Positions 1-7,510 of a stretch of DNA of 9,253 nt are shown here, piece after piece. Position numbers and translations under genes: made by a program. The stretch is taken from contig JABDBT010000089.1 in the NCBI GenBank assembly GCA_013288465.1, positions 382 to 9,634 on the forward strand, written 5' to 3'. Position 1 is the stretch's first letter. Each line of letters opens with the position of its first letter. The notes beneath the pieces were generated by a model, which had not been told where the DNA came from, did no database searches, and was given only the letters and a program-made list of their open reading frames with translations. The stretch is from Bacteroidota bacterium. Its GTDB lineage: Bacteria; Bacteroidota; Bacteroidia; Sphingobacteriales; Sphingobacteriaceae.

Positions 1-4
1 AATT

Positions 5-721
5 ATGAAAAAGATAAATTTTATATCGATAGCGATCATAGTGGCATGCTTGAGTTTTACTACCATGTTTTCGAGCTGCTTAAAACTGCAAAAGGATTTT
101 AACAGGCCAACAAATGTTGACACACTTGACGCGCATATATATACAACCGCATGGGGTTATATTAAGAAAAGGGCTTACGGAAGCGCCACGGATACCATAT
201 TTCGCAGGATGTATGATGCCATAATTTATTCGGGTATTGATACCAATGCATATATTCAACCCAACCGTACGTATATATTGTTGTCAAATAGTGAAATAAC
301 AACTTCAAAAACAGGGCTATGGGCTACGGTTACCAATAACGGAGTTGCCGGTAAAAGCTGGGCGAGTTATTCAAAAGCTGATGTGAAGAATTACTTGTCA
401 TACCTGATAGCGCAAGGTTTATATTCGCATTACGGCCTCAAGTTGGCAGATGTCACCTTTACAACACTCGCGCCTGCCGGGGCATACACTACAAACCCGG
501 TTACGTTTAAATTTACGGGTACTTTTATAACACTTGCTTCAAATCCAAATTCAACGATGGTTGCGCATGTTTCTAATGCAAATACGGTAACCAGTCAGCT
601 TGATTATCCAATTGTAATTAATGACGCGATTAATATAACGTCAAGCGATTTAGAGGCCACAAACGGAATTGTCCAGGTTGTTAACTCGGGTAGCAGCGTT
701 GTAACGCCATTTATCCCCTAA
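5..721 (+). CDS. Fasciclin-like outer-surface lipoprotein of a PUL
   Basis: A 238-residue protein with a lipoprotein signal peptide: two lysines after Met, a hydrophobic stretch, then a lipobox-like F-S-S-C with Cys25 as the probable lipidated residue. The rest resembles one divergent fasciclin (FAS1) domain. An N-terminal helical part (about residues 42-75) is followed by N-R-T-Y-I-L-L (about 87-93), matching the FAS1 'TVFAPTN' strand. L-S-Y-L-I-A-Q-G (about 131-138) matches the 'LxYHIVPG' segment, and the C-terminal S-S-D-L-E-A-T-N-G-I-V-Q-V-V is the usual FAS1 ending. Such lipoproteins often follow SusC/SusD pairs in Sphingobacteriaceae PULs, where they may help glycan capture or adhesion; that role is inferred. 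The start is the first ATG and gives an intact signal peptide. A strong terminator follows directly, so this is probably the last gene of an operon that begins outside the window. No catalytic function is suggested. Confidence 0.7.
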   Translation: MKKINFISIAIIVACLSFTTMFSSCLKLQKDFNRPTNVDTLDAHIYTTAWGYIKKRAYGSATDTIFRRMYDAIIYSGIDTNAYIQPNRTYILLSNSEITTSKTGLWATVTNNGVAGKSWASYSKADVKNYLSYLIAQGLYSHYGLKLADVTFTTLAPAGAYTTNPVTFKFTGTFITLASNPNSTMVAHVSNANTVTSQLDYPIVINDAINITSSDLEATNGIVQVVNSGSSVVTPFIP

Positions 722-730
722 TAAATTTGC

Positions 731-772
731 AACGTGTTGTTGCAGCAAAAAAAGTTGCAACAACACGTTTTT
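731..772 (+). terminator. Rho-independent terminator after the fasciclin-like gene
   Basis: There is a perfect 14-bp inverted repeat: left arm 731-744, right arm 756-769, with an 11-base A-rich loop at 745-755. The right arm runs into a five-T tract (768-772) followed by A and three more T. It starts ten bases after the stop codon at 719-721. The stem is only moderately GC-rich but long and without mismatches. It separates the upstream operon from the GH3 gene, which therefore probably has its own promoter in 773-925. Confidence 0.85.
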
Positions 773-925
773 ATTTAACCACAATTCATTCTTTTAAAAA
801 TGCCAATGCAATAAAATACTGCATACGGCTAATGCTATGCCTTTTAAGTTTAAGCTTTTATCAAATGATGTTGCTGTATATAAGATGATTATAACTCAAT
901 ATTGAAAATAAGTACCGCCTAATAT

Positions 926-3166
926 ATGTTGCCCAAAAAAATTATACCCCTGTTTTGCCTGCTCAGTATCGGCTGTCATTTGTTTGCTCAACAACGGGCA
1001 ACTAATGCTGTTGGTATTGAAAAAAAGATAGATGTATTGATGTCAAAAATGACCCTTGATGAAAAGATAGGTCAGCTTAATCAATATACCGGCGATCGTA
1101 ACGCTACAGGGCCCGTAACAGCAAACAGCACAAAATACCAAGATATAAAGGCCGGCAAGGTAGGGGCTATGCTAAACGTACGGGGCGTGGCTGATACCCG
1201 CATGGTTCAGGGTATTGCTATGCAATCGCGCTTAAAAATACCTTTGTTGTTTGGCTTAGATGTTATACATGGTTACCGCACCACTTTCCCTGTACCATTG
1301 GCCGAGGCTTCAAGCTGGGATATGGATGCCATTGAGTTATCCGCTCGTACAGCGGCCACCGAAGCTGCGGCATCTGGCATACACTGGACCTTTGCGCCTA
1401 TGGTTGATATATCCCGCGATCCTCGCTGGGGCAGGGTAATGGAAGGCGCGGGTGAAGATCCGTACCTGGGATCGGCAATTGCCCGCGCACGGGTAAAAGG
1501 TTTCCAGGGCAACGGGTTAGGTAGCGAAGACGCGATCATGGCCTGTGTTAAACATTTTGCAGCCTATGGTGCAGTAATGGCAGGGCGCGATTACAATTCT
1601 GTTGATATGAGCGACCGTATGTTATGGGAAGTTTATTTACCCCCGTTTAAAGCCGCTCTTGATGCAGGCGCTGCCACTTTTATGAATTCGTTTAACGAGT
1701 ATAATGGTATCCCGGCTACGGGCAATACGTATTTACAGCGCGATATTTTAAAAGGTAAATGGGGCTTTACCGGTTTTGTAGTAAGCGACTGGGGGTCGAT
1801 AAGGGAGATGGTGCCGCATGGGTTTGCAAAAAACAATTATGAGGCAGCGCAATATGCTATCATGGCCGGGTCTGATATGGATCTGGAAGGCCACGTTTAT
1901 ATCGACAATCTTAAAAAGCTGGTAGAGGATAAAAAAGTACCGGTTAGTGTAATAGATGATGCAGTACGGCGTGTTTTGCGCAAAAAGTTTGAACTCGGGT
2001 TGTTTGACGACCCTTACCGGTTCAGCAACTTTGAAAGAGAGAAAAAAGTATTGGAAGATCCTGCAAATAAATTAGCCGCCCGCTCGGTAGCCGAAAAAAG
2101 TATTGTATTGCTTAGAAACAAAGGCGGCCTATTGCCTTTATCAAAAACGGTTAAATCAATTGCTGTTATTGGGCCGCTTGCTAAATCAAATATCGATATG
2201 AAAGGCGCATGGAGCGTTCAATGGGACAATGATCATTTTGTTTCATTGTATGAGGGGCTTCAAAGCAAAGTTGATGCAAATACCAGCCTGTTATATGCTA
2301 AGGGTTGCGGGATTACTGATACCTCCAGGACGGGTTTTGCTGAAGCTGTTAAAACAGCAGAAAGTGCCGATATAGTAATTGTTGCAGTAGGCGAATCGTA
2401 TGATATGACGGGAGAGGCAAAAAGCCGTACCAACCTGCATTTACCCGGTGTGCAGGAAAAATTAATAAAAGCGTTAAAGGCCACCGGCAAACCAGTGATT
2501 GTGCTGGTAATGGCGGGGCGCCCCTTAATATTTGACTGGACGGCAGGCCACGCGAACGCTATTTTATACACCTGGTGGCTGGGTAGCGAAGCAGGGAATG
2601 CAATGGCAAATGTGCTTTTTGGCGATTACAACCCATCCGCGAAACTTCCAATTTCGTTTCCCCGTGCCGAAGGGCAGATACCGGTGTTTTATAGTGCTAA
2701 AAATACAGGCCGGCCCGTACGCGATTTGAAGGACCTGGTATATAAATCGGCCTATATTGACTTGCCGAACAGCCCCGAATTTGCATTTGGTTACGGCTTA
2801 AGCTATACCTCGTTTTCATTGACAGATCTGAAGCTGAGTAATACAAAGATCACCAAAAACGAAAAAATACAAGTTACCTGTACTTTGAAAAACACAGGTA
2901 AATATGCAGGCGCCGAAGTTGTGCAACTATACATTCATGATATGGTTGCCAGTGTAACCCGCCCGGTAAAGGAGTTAAAAGATTTTCAGAAGATATTTTT
3001 AGAACCCGGCGAAAGCAGGGAAGTGAGCTTTACAATTGATAAGGAGAAGTTGTCCTTTTATAATCAGAAACTGGAATGGGGAACTGAGCCCGGCGATTTT
3101 AGCCTGATGATAGGTAACTCTTCTGATCATATTATGCTCAAAGACAGTTTTGAACTTACCAATTAG
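926..3166 (+). CDS. bglX: GH3 beta-glucosidase/beta-xylosidase, periplasmic (BglX-like)
   Basis: A 746-residue exported glycoside hydrolase family 3 enzyme of typical BglX length. It has a Sec signal peptide ending L-F-A-Q (about residue 22); Cys17 lies in a poor lipobox context. The N-terminal TIM barrel shows L-D-V-I-H-G (111-116), R-D-P-R-W-G-R (164-170), G-E-D-P (176-179) and K-H-F-A-A-Y-G (209-215). The catalytic nucleophile is Asp288 in V-V-S-D-W-G-S. The alpha/beta sandwich domain follows, with K-S-I-V-L-L-R-N (391-398) and G-E-S-Y-D-M-T-G-E-A-K-S-R (489-501), which probably carries the acid/base glutamate. F-G-Y-G-L-S-Y-T (621-628) leads into a C-terminal fibronectin-III-like domain (about 635-746). 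All hallmark residues are present, so it should be active. It would release terminal beta-linked glucose, xylose or similar sugars from oligosaccharides; substrate cannot be read from sequence. It opens the four-gene enzyme run, with 25 bases to the lyase gene. The symbol follows family resemblance only. Confidence 0.93.
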   Translation: MLPKKIIPLFCLLSIGCHLFAQQRATNAVGIEKKIDVLMSKMTLDEKIGQLNQYTGDRNATGPVTANSTKYQDIKAGKVGAMLNVRGVADTRMVQGIAMQSRLKIPLLFGLDVIHGYRTTFPVPLAEASSWDMDAIELSARTAATEAAASGIHWTFAPMVDISRDPRWGRVMEGAGEDPYLGSAIARARVKGFQGNGLGSEDAIMACVKHFAAYGAVMAGRDYNSVDMSDRMLWEVYLPPFKAALDAGAATFMNSFNEYNGIPATGNTYLQRDILKGKWGFTGFVVSDWGSIREMVPHGFAKNNYEAAQYAIMAGSDMDLEGHVYIDNLKKLVEDKKVPVSVIDDAVRRVLRKKFELGLFDDPYRFSNFEREKKVLEDPANKLAARSVAEKSIVLLRNKGGLLPLSKTVKSIAVIGPLAKSNIDMKGAWSVQWDNDHFVSLYEGLQSKVDANTSLLYAKGCGITDTSRTGFAEAVKTAESADIVIVAVGESYDMTGEAKSRTNLHLPGVQEKLIKALKATGKPVIVLVMAGRPLIFDWTAGHANAILYTWWLGSEAGNAMANVLFGDYNPSAKLPISFPRAEGQIPVFYSAKNTGRPVRDLKDLVYKSAYIDLPNSPEFAFGYGLSYTSFSLTDLKLSNTKITKNEKIQVTCTLKNTGKYAGAEVVQLYIHDMVASVTRPVKELKDFQKIFLEPGESREVSFTIDKEKLSFYNQKLEWGTEPGDFSLMIGNSSDHIMLKDSFELTN

Positions 3167-3191
3167 ATTAACCAAACTACCATCCTCCCAA

Positions 3192-4298
3192 ATGAAAAAA
3201 GTAATTTTACTGATTTTTGTCCTTGCCGTTACAACTATTAAAGCAAGCGCTCAATATGTAAGTTTATCTGATGACGAATTTACAAAACTGAAAACACTCA
3301 TTAATAATGACGTGGCTGCTAAAGCTGCTTATGAACCATTTAAAAACCAGGCGAATAAAGCTTTAACCGAAACGCCTGATCCGATAGAAAGAATTACATC
3401 TGAAGGTAAACTTGCAGGCGACCCCGATAAAATAAAAAGCTTGATAGCTGTTGAGGATGGTGATAAAATTTACGCGCTGGCACTGGCATATAAAATTGAT
3501 AACAACAGGGTCTGTTTAGACAAAGTTGCCGAATATCTGCAGGCCTGGGCAAAGGTAAACAGGTCAACCGGCGACCCGATTGATGAAACAAAACTGGAGA
3601 GCCTGGTTACCGGTTATGATATGGTGCGTAATGATGTTAGTGCGGATGTTAGGAAACACGTTGATAGCTGGCTGCGGGACATAGCCGATGGCGAATTGAA
3701 TAGTAAATATAGTGTACCTGGAAAAGGGACAGCTAACAATAACTGGAATTCGCACCGTATAAAAGTTATAACGATGATTGCCTACACGCTGCATAATGAG
3801 GCATACAGTAAAATCATTCAGCAGCTGTTAACCAGGCAAATTGCCATTAATTTATATGCCGATGGTTCGGGTTATGATTTTGAAGAACGGGATGCCTTGC
3901 ATTATCATATCTATACACTTGAGCCATTGATTACAGCAGCTACTATAATTTACAGGGCAACCGGTAAAGATTATTTTAACTACGAGTCTGAAAAAGGCTC
4001 GTCTATAAAAAAATCAATTGACTTTTTAGTGCCGTTTGTTACTGGCGAAAAAACACATGGCGAGTTTTTAAACAGCAAAACCCCTTTTGACAGGGCCCGC
4101 GCAAAAAACAATGAAAAAGATTACCAGCCCGGCGCTAAATTTAAACCTTTAAGTGGGGTGCATGTTTTAGAACAGGCCGCGTACTTTAACCCTAAATACT
4201 TTGCAGTGGTACAGCAGGTAGCATCGGCGGGCGGCAATCATAATAATGACTGGGAATTGATATTAAATAAAGTTAGAAAGCCAATAGCGCTGAATTAG
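3192..4298 (+). CDS. Alginate_lyase-superfamily polysaccharide lyase (PL5/PL38-like)
   Basis: A 368-residue exported protein with a clear Sec signal peptide (M-K-K-V-I-L-L..., cleavage after A-S-A or A-S-A-Q near residue 20). An upstream in-frame ATG at 3150 lies inside the GH3 gene and would add 14 residues ahead of the signal peptide, so ATG 3192 is chosen. The body looks like the alpha/alpha-barrel alginate_lyase fold. N-N-N-W-N-S-H-R (182-189) corresponds to the family's Asn...His motif, with His188 the likely catalytic or neutralising residue. D-G-S-G-Y-D-F-E-E-R-D-A-L-H-Y-H (224-239) corresponds to the 'RxxALxYH' motif, with Tyr238 the probable catalytic tyrosine and Arg233 nearby. Such enzymes beta-eliminate 1,4-linked uronates and leave 4,5-unsaturated ends. 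PL5 acts on mannuronan; PL38 members act on glucuronan. The next gene, a GH88, handles exactly such ends. Alginate versus glucuronan is unresolved; glucuronate is slightly favoured by the GH88 neighbour and the lack of other alginolytic genes in the window. Confidence 0.8.
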   Translation: MKKVILLIFVLAVTTIKASAQYVSLSDDEFTKLKTLINNDVAAKAAYEPFKNQANKALTETPDPIERITSEGKLAGDPDKIKSLIAVEDGDKIYALALAYKIDNNRVCLDKVAEYLQAWAKVNRSTGDPIDETKLESLVTGYDMVRNDVSADVRKHVDSWLRDIADGELNSKYSVPGKGTANNNWNSHRIKVITMIAYTLHNEAYSKIIQQLLTRQIAINLYADGSGYDFEERDALHYHIYTLEPLITAATIIYRATGKDYFNYESEKGSSIKKSIDFLVPFVTGEKTHGEFLNSKTPFDRARAKNNEKDYQPGAKFKPLSGVHVLEQAAYFNPKYFAVVQQVASAGGNHNNDWELILNKVRKPIALN

Positions 4299-4315
4299 AT
4301 TAATTGTACAAATAG

Positions 4316-4323
4316 TACATTTG
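4316..4323 (+). promoter_or_regulatory. Possible Bacteroidota -7 promoter element ahead of the GH88 gene
   Basis: The 45-base gap before the GH88 start contains an exact match to the Bacteroidota -7 consensus TAnnTTTG (TACATTTG). It lies about 20 bases before ATG 4344. No convincing -33 TTTG was found at the usual distance. A 5-bp inverted repeat (4305-4309 with 4315-4319, 5-base loop) overlaps it. The motif has only six fixed bases, so a chance match is quite possible. If real, GH88 and the Tat gene could be transcribed separately from the lyase. Confidence 0.28.
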
Positions 4324-4343
4324 GGCTTTAATTTTTGAAGAAC

Positions 4344-5540
4344 ATGATAAATATAAAACACCTAAAAATTCAATTTGCAATAACAGCTGTTTTGCTGGCT
4401 TTAACTATGCCGGTATTTGCTCAAAAAGTTGATATAGCCAAACAGTTTAAATACGCTGAAGAGCAAACTACCAATATGCTTGAAGCGCTTAAAACAGCTG
4501 ATACCAGTAAAGGATTGGTATCGCCGCGCACCTTTGAGGGTGGGAAACTAAAATTAGTTAGGTCAAATGATTGGACAAGCGGGTTCTTCCCCGGAATATT
4601 ATGGTTTTTATACGATTATACCAAAGATGAAAAATGGCTGAAACAGGCGCAAATTTTTACCGCTAAAATAGCTAAGGAGCAATACAATACAACCACGCAC
4701 GATTTAGGTTTTATGATCTATTGCAGCTTTGGTAACGGCTACCGATTAACCAAAGATGAAAACTATAAAAAAACCATTATACAGGCAGCCCGGTCATTAA
4801 GTACCCGCTTTAACGCCAAAGCCGGCGTTATACGCTCATGGGATCATAATAAAGACAAGTGGAAATACCCGGTAATTATTGATAACATGATGAATTTGGA
4901 GTTGCTTTTCGAAGCTACCAAACTCACCGGCGATTCGTCATTTTATAAAATAGCGGTATCGCACGCTAATCATACAATGATCAATCATTACAGGCCAAAC
5001 TATAGTTCATACCATGTAGTTGATTATGACCCCGAAACCGGGAAAGTGATCAAAAAAAATACGGCCCAGGGTTATAGTGATGAGTCGGCATGGGCAAGGG
5101 GGCAGGCATGGGGGTTATATGGTTATACGATGTGTTACCGCGAAACCGGCGATAAACGATATTTAGCCCAGGCGCAAAATATCGCTAAATTCATCTTTAA
5201 TAATCCAACCCTTCCAAAAGACCTTATTCCGTACTGGGATTATGATGATCCGGCTATCCCGAATGTATCTCGCGATGTATCTGCCGCGGCAATTATGTCT
5301 TCGGCTTTATATGAACTATCAACCTATAGTAAAGGGAACGATTATAAAGAAAAAGCGAATACCATATTAGCTAATTTAAGTAATGATTACAAAGCGCCGC
5401 TAAATACCAACGGCGACTTTATTTTACTGCACAGCACAGGCAACAAACCCGGCAAAAGCGAAATTGATGTACCAATTAACTACGCCGACTACTATTACCT
5501 TGAAGCCTTGTTAAGAAGCAGAAAATTTGTTAAAAATTAA
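4344..5540 (+). CDS. GH88 unsaturated glucuronyl hydrolase, exported
   Basis: A glycoside hydrolase family 88 enzyme of 398 residues from ATG 4344. The frame also opens at TTG 4335, three codons earlier; ATG is preferred. A Sec signal peptide ends P-V-F-A-Q. Counting from TTG 4335, the family motifs are F-F-P-G-I-L-W (84-90), T-H-D-L-G-F (121-126) with Asp123, and I-I-D-N-M-M-N-L-E-L-L (181-191) with Asp183. These two aspartates are about 60 residues apart, like the catalytic pair Asp88/Asp149 of the characterised Bacillus enzyme. G-Y-S-D-E-S-A-W-A-R-G-Q-A-W-G (246-260) is the GH88 signature. The fold is an (alpha/alpha)6 barrel. The enzyme hydrates the vinyl ether of a terminal 4,5-unsaturated uronic acid, releasing it from lyase-made oligosaccharides. 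That makes it the logical second step after the adjacent lyase. Both catalytic positions are intact. Confidence 0.92.
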   Translation: MINIKHLKIQFAITAVLLALTMPVFAQKVDIAKQFKYAEEQTTNMLEALKTADTSKGLVSPRTFEGGKLKLVRSNDWTSGFFPGILWFLYDYTKDEKWLKQAQIFTAKIAKEQYNTTTHDLGFMIYCSFGNGYRLTKDENYKKTIIQAARSLSTRFNAKAGVIRSWDHNKDKWKYPVIIDNMMNLELLFEATKLTGDSSFYKIAVSHANHTMINHYRPNYSSYHVVDYDPETGKVIKKNTAQGYSDESAWARGQAWGLYGYTMCYRETGDKRYLAQAQNIAKFIFNNPTLPKDLIPYWDYDDPAIPNVSRDVSAAAIMSSALYELSTYSKGNDYKEKANTILANLSNDYKAPLNTNGDFILLHSTGNKPGKSEIDVPINYADYYYLEALLRSRKFVKN

Positions 5541-5545
5541 ACAAG

Positions 5546-7510
5546 TTGGCCTCTCGCAGAAGTTTTATAAAAACGTCCGCCATAGCGGGAACCGGTCTTT
5601 TGGGCGGCCTGTATGTTACTGATGCATTAGGCTTTCAACAGCAATCACATGCTGACCTTTATCAGTTAAGCTCTTCATTATTAAAACAATGGGCTGCCGG
5701 GTTGATCAATTTGCAAATTACCGATAGCGGCCGGGTCAATGATTATGGTGGTATTTGGTGCCCGGCAGATAAAGCGGTACATGGGAGGGTAGGCGATACT
5801 ATTTACCCGTTTTTTTACCTCGCCGCCAAAACAAATAACAGCAAATACATTGATGCTTCGGTATTATTATACCGATGGATGGAAAACCGGGTAAGCCAGC
5901 CGGATGGGTCGTGGTTAAACGAACCGGTTAAAGGTTCATGGAAAGGTACTACCGTATTCGCTGCCATAGCGTTGGCCGAGGCTGTGAAAAACCATGGCGC
6001 GTTAATGGATACGCAGTTTAAGAACGATGTAACAGCCCGGCTAAAAAAAGCAGGCGACTATATATACAATAACTTTTCGCTTGAATATGGTAATATCAAT
6101 TACCCGGTAACCGCTTCGTACGGCTTATCGCTATTGGGCGAATTACTGGATGTGCCCCAATTTAAGGTAAAGGGAAAAGAATTGGCGCACCAGGGCTTGC
6201 AGCTGGTAACCAAAAAGGACGCTCTTTTATCGGGCGAGGGTGGCCCATTATACAAGGCCAGTAAAAAGGGTTGCTTTTCTGTCGATCTGGGTTATAATGT
6301 TGAAGAGTCATTACCGGCGCTGGTGCTTTACGGTTTGTTGACCAAGGATGAAGAAGTGCTTGAGGCCGTCACCAGACTTATGCAGACTCACATGGAGTTC
6401 ATGTTGCCAGATGGTGCCTGGGACAACAGTTGGGGCACTCGAAACTACAAATGGACCTATTGGGGCAGCCGCACCTCTGATGGTTGCCAGTCGGCTTACG
6501 CTTTAATGGCAAACCGCGACGCGAGGTTTTATAAAGTGGCGCTTAAAAATACCCAGCTGATGCAGCAATGCACCAAAGATGGGTTGTTGTATGGCGGTCC
6601 GCATTATATAGCGCACCGGGTAACGCCATGCGTTCACCATACCTTTTCGCATATTAAAGCTTTAACCAACATATTGGAATATGGCGACCCCACAACAAAA
6701 GTAAACGCTGATAAACTGACCCTGCCGCGCGAGGAAAGCTATGGCAGTCGGTTCTTTACAGACATTCAAACCTGGCTTATAGCAAAAGGAAACTACCGCG
6801 CCACCATTACCGGGTACGACAGAGAATATAAAGACACCAAAAACGGCCATGCAACCGGCGGGGCGCTCACTATGCTTTGGCATCAAAAAACGGGGCCGCT
6901 AATGGTTGCAAGTATGAACGAATATCAGTTATTTGAAGCCGGCAATATGCAGCCTGATACCGACCCTTTTTCAATGTCGTTAACTCCACGCATTGAGTTG
7001 AAGATAAACGGCCTGCTTTATATGAACATCAGCGACCTGGGCGCTATTATTGAAACCCAAAACGAAGGCGATAAGTTAACAGTTAGCACTAAGTCAAAAC
7101 TGGTTGATAAAAATCAGCAAAGCCCGGCTTCCGGCGAGATAAATTGCGAGGTATCCTATAGCTTCACCAATGAAAAAGTGACCCTGAAGTTTAGCTATGA
7201 TAAAACCATACATGCCGACAAGATCAAAATTATATTTCCTGTAATAGCTAAAGCTACGGAGAAGATAGGTGTTATAGCCAGCAATAAACTAAATATCCAC
7301 AAAGATTCGGCATTGGTAAAGGTTTCAGCAAATCATCCAATCGTCCAATTGTCATCAAACAATGGCCGGGTATTTAATTTTGTACCGGGCTATGAAGCCA
7401 TTCCTTTTTTCATTGCACAAAACCAGGCGGCTATTGAGCTGGAAGTTTTACCCGGCGTTAATTCGCGGCGTGTTTTTTCGCGGTTCCCAGCCATACCAGG
7501 CCATCAATAA
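5546..7510 (+). CDS. Tat-exported protein of unassigned family, probable alpha-toroid polysaccharide-active enzyme
   Basis: A 654-residue protein beginning with a twin-arginine signal, S-R-R-S-F-I-K at residues 3-9, followed by a Gly/Ala/Leu-rich hydrophobic stretch. The start is TTG 5546: an in-frame stop lies at 5531-5533, no ATG or GTG occurs between it and the Tat motif, and the next ATG is beyond residue 100. Only five bases separate it from the GH88 stop, suggesting translational coupling. Residues about 35-390 are mostly helical with repeating Trp/Tyr/Gly motifs, as in (alpha/alpha)-toroid lyases and glycosidases. Notable are P-D-G-A-W-D-N-S-W-G-T-R (288-299), W-G-S-R-T-S-D-G (306-313), and a His cluster (His353, 357, 364, 365, 369) around G-P-H-Y-I-A-H-R and P-C-V-H-H-T-F-S-H. 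Residues about 410-654 are beta-rich, like the C-terminal sandwiches of heparinase-II/III-type lyases. I could not match it to a named family; lyase or hydrolase is inferred from architecture and neighbours. Its last 53 bases overlap the convergent ThuA gene. Confidence 0.75.
   Translation: MASRRSFIKTSAIAGTGLLGGLYVTDALGFQQQSHADLYQLSSSLLKQWAAGLINLQITDSGRVNDYGGIWCPADKAVHGRVGDTIYPFFYLAAKTNNSKYIDASVLLYRWMENRVSQPDGSWLNEPVKGSWKGTTVFAAIALAEAVKNHGALMDTQFKNDVTARLKKAGDYIYNNFSLEYGNINYPVTASYGLSLLGELLDVPQFKVKGKELAHQGLQLVTKKDALLSGEGGPLYKASKKGCFSVDLGYNVEESLPALVLYGLLTKDEEVLEAVTRLMQTHMEFMLPDGAWDNSWGTRNYKWTYWGSRTSDGCQSAYALMANRDARFYKVALKNTQLMQQCTKDGLLYGGPHYIAHRVTPCVHHTFSHIKALTNILEYGDPTTKVNADKLTLPREESYGSRFFTDIQTWLIAKGNYRATITGYDREYKDTKNGHATGGALTMLWHQKTGPLMVASMNEYQLFEAGNMQPDTDPFSMSLTPRIELKINGLLYMNISDLGAIIETQNEGDKLTVSTKSKLVDKNQQSPASGEINCEVSYSFTNEKVTLKFSYDKTIHADKIKIIFPVIAKATEKIGVIASNKLNIHKDSALVKVSANHPIVQLSSNNGRVFNFVPGYEAIPFFIAQNQAAIELEVLPGVNSRRVFSRFPAIPGHQ

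Noticed and set aside
1273..2571. Several minus-strand frames inside the GH3 gene
   Set aside because: They are shadows of a gene with complete GH3 motifs and have no coherent domain content or start signals.
3150..3191. Extended start of the lyase gene overlapping the GH3 stop
   Set aside because: It would put 14 polar residues before a complete Sec signal peptide; ATG 3192 is the natural start.
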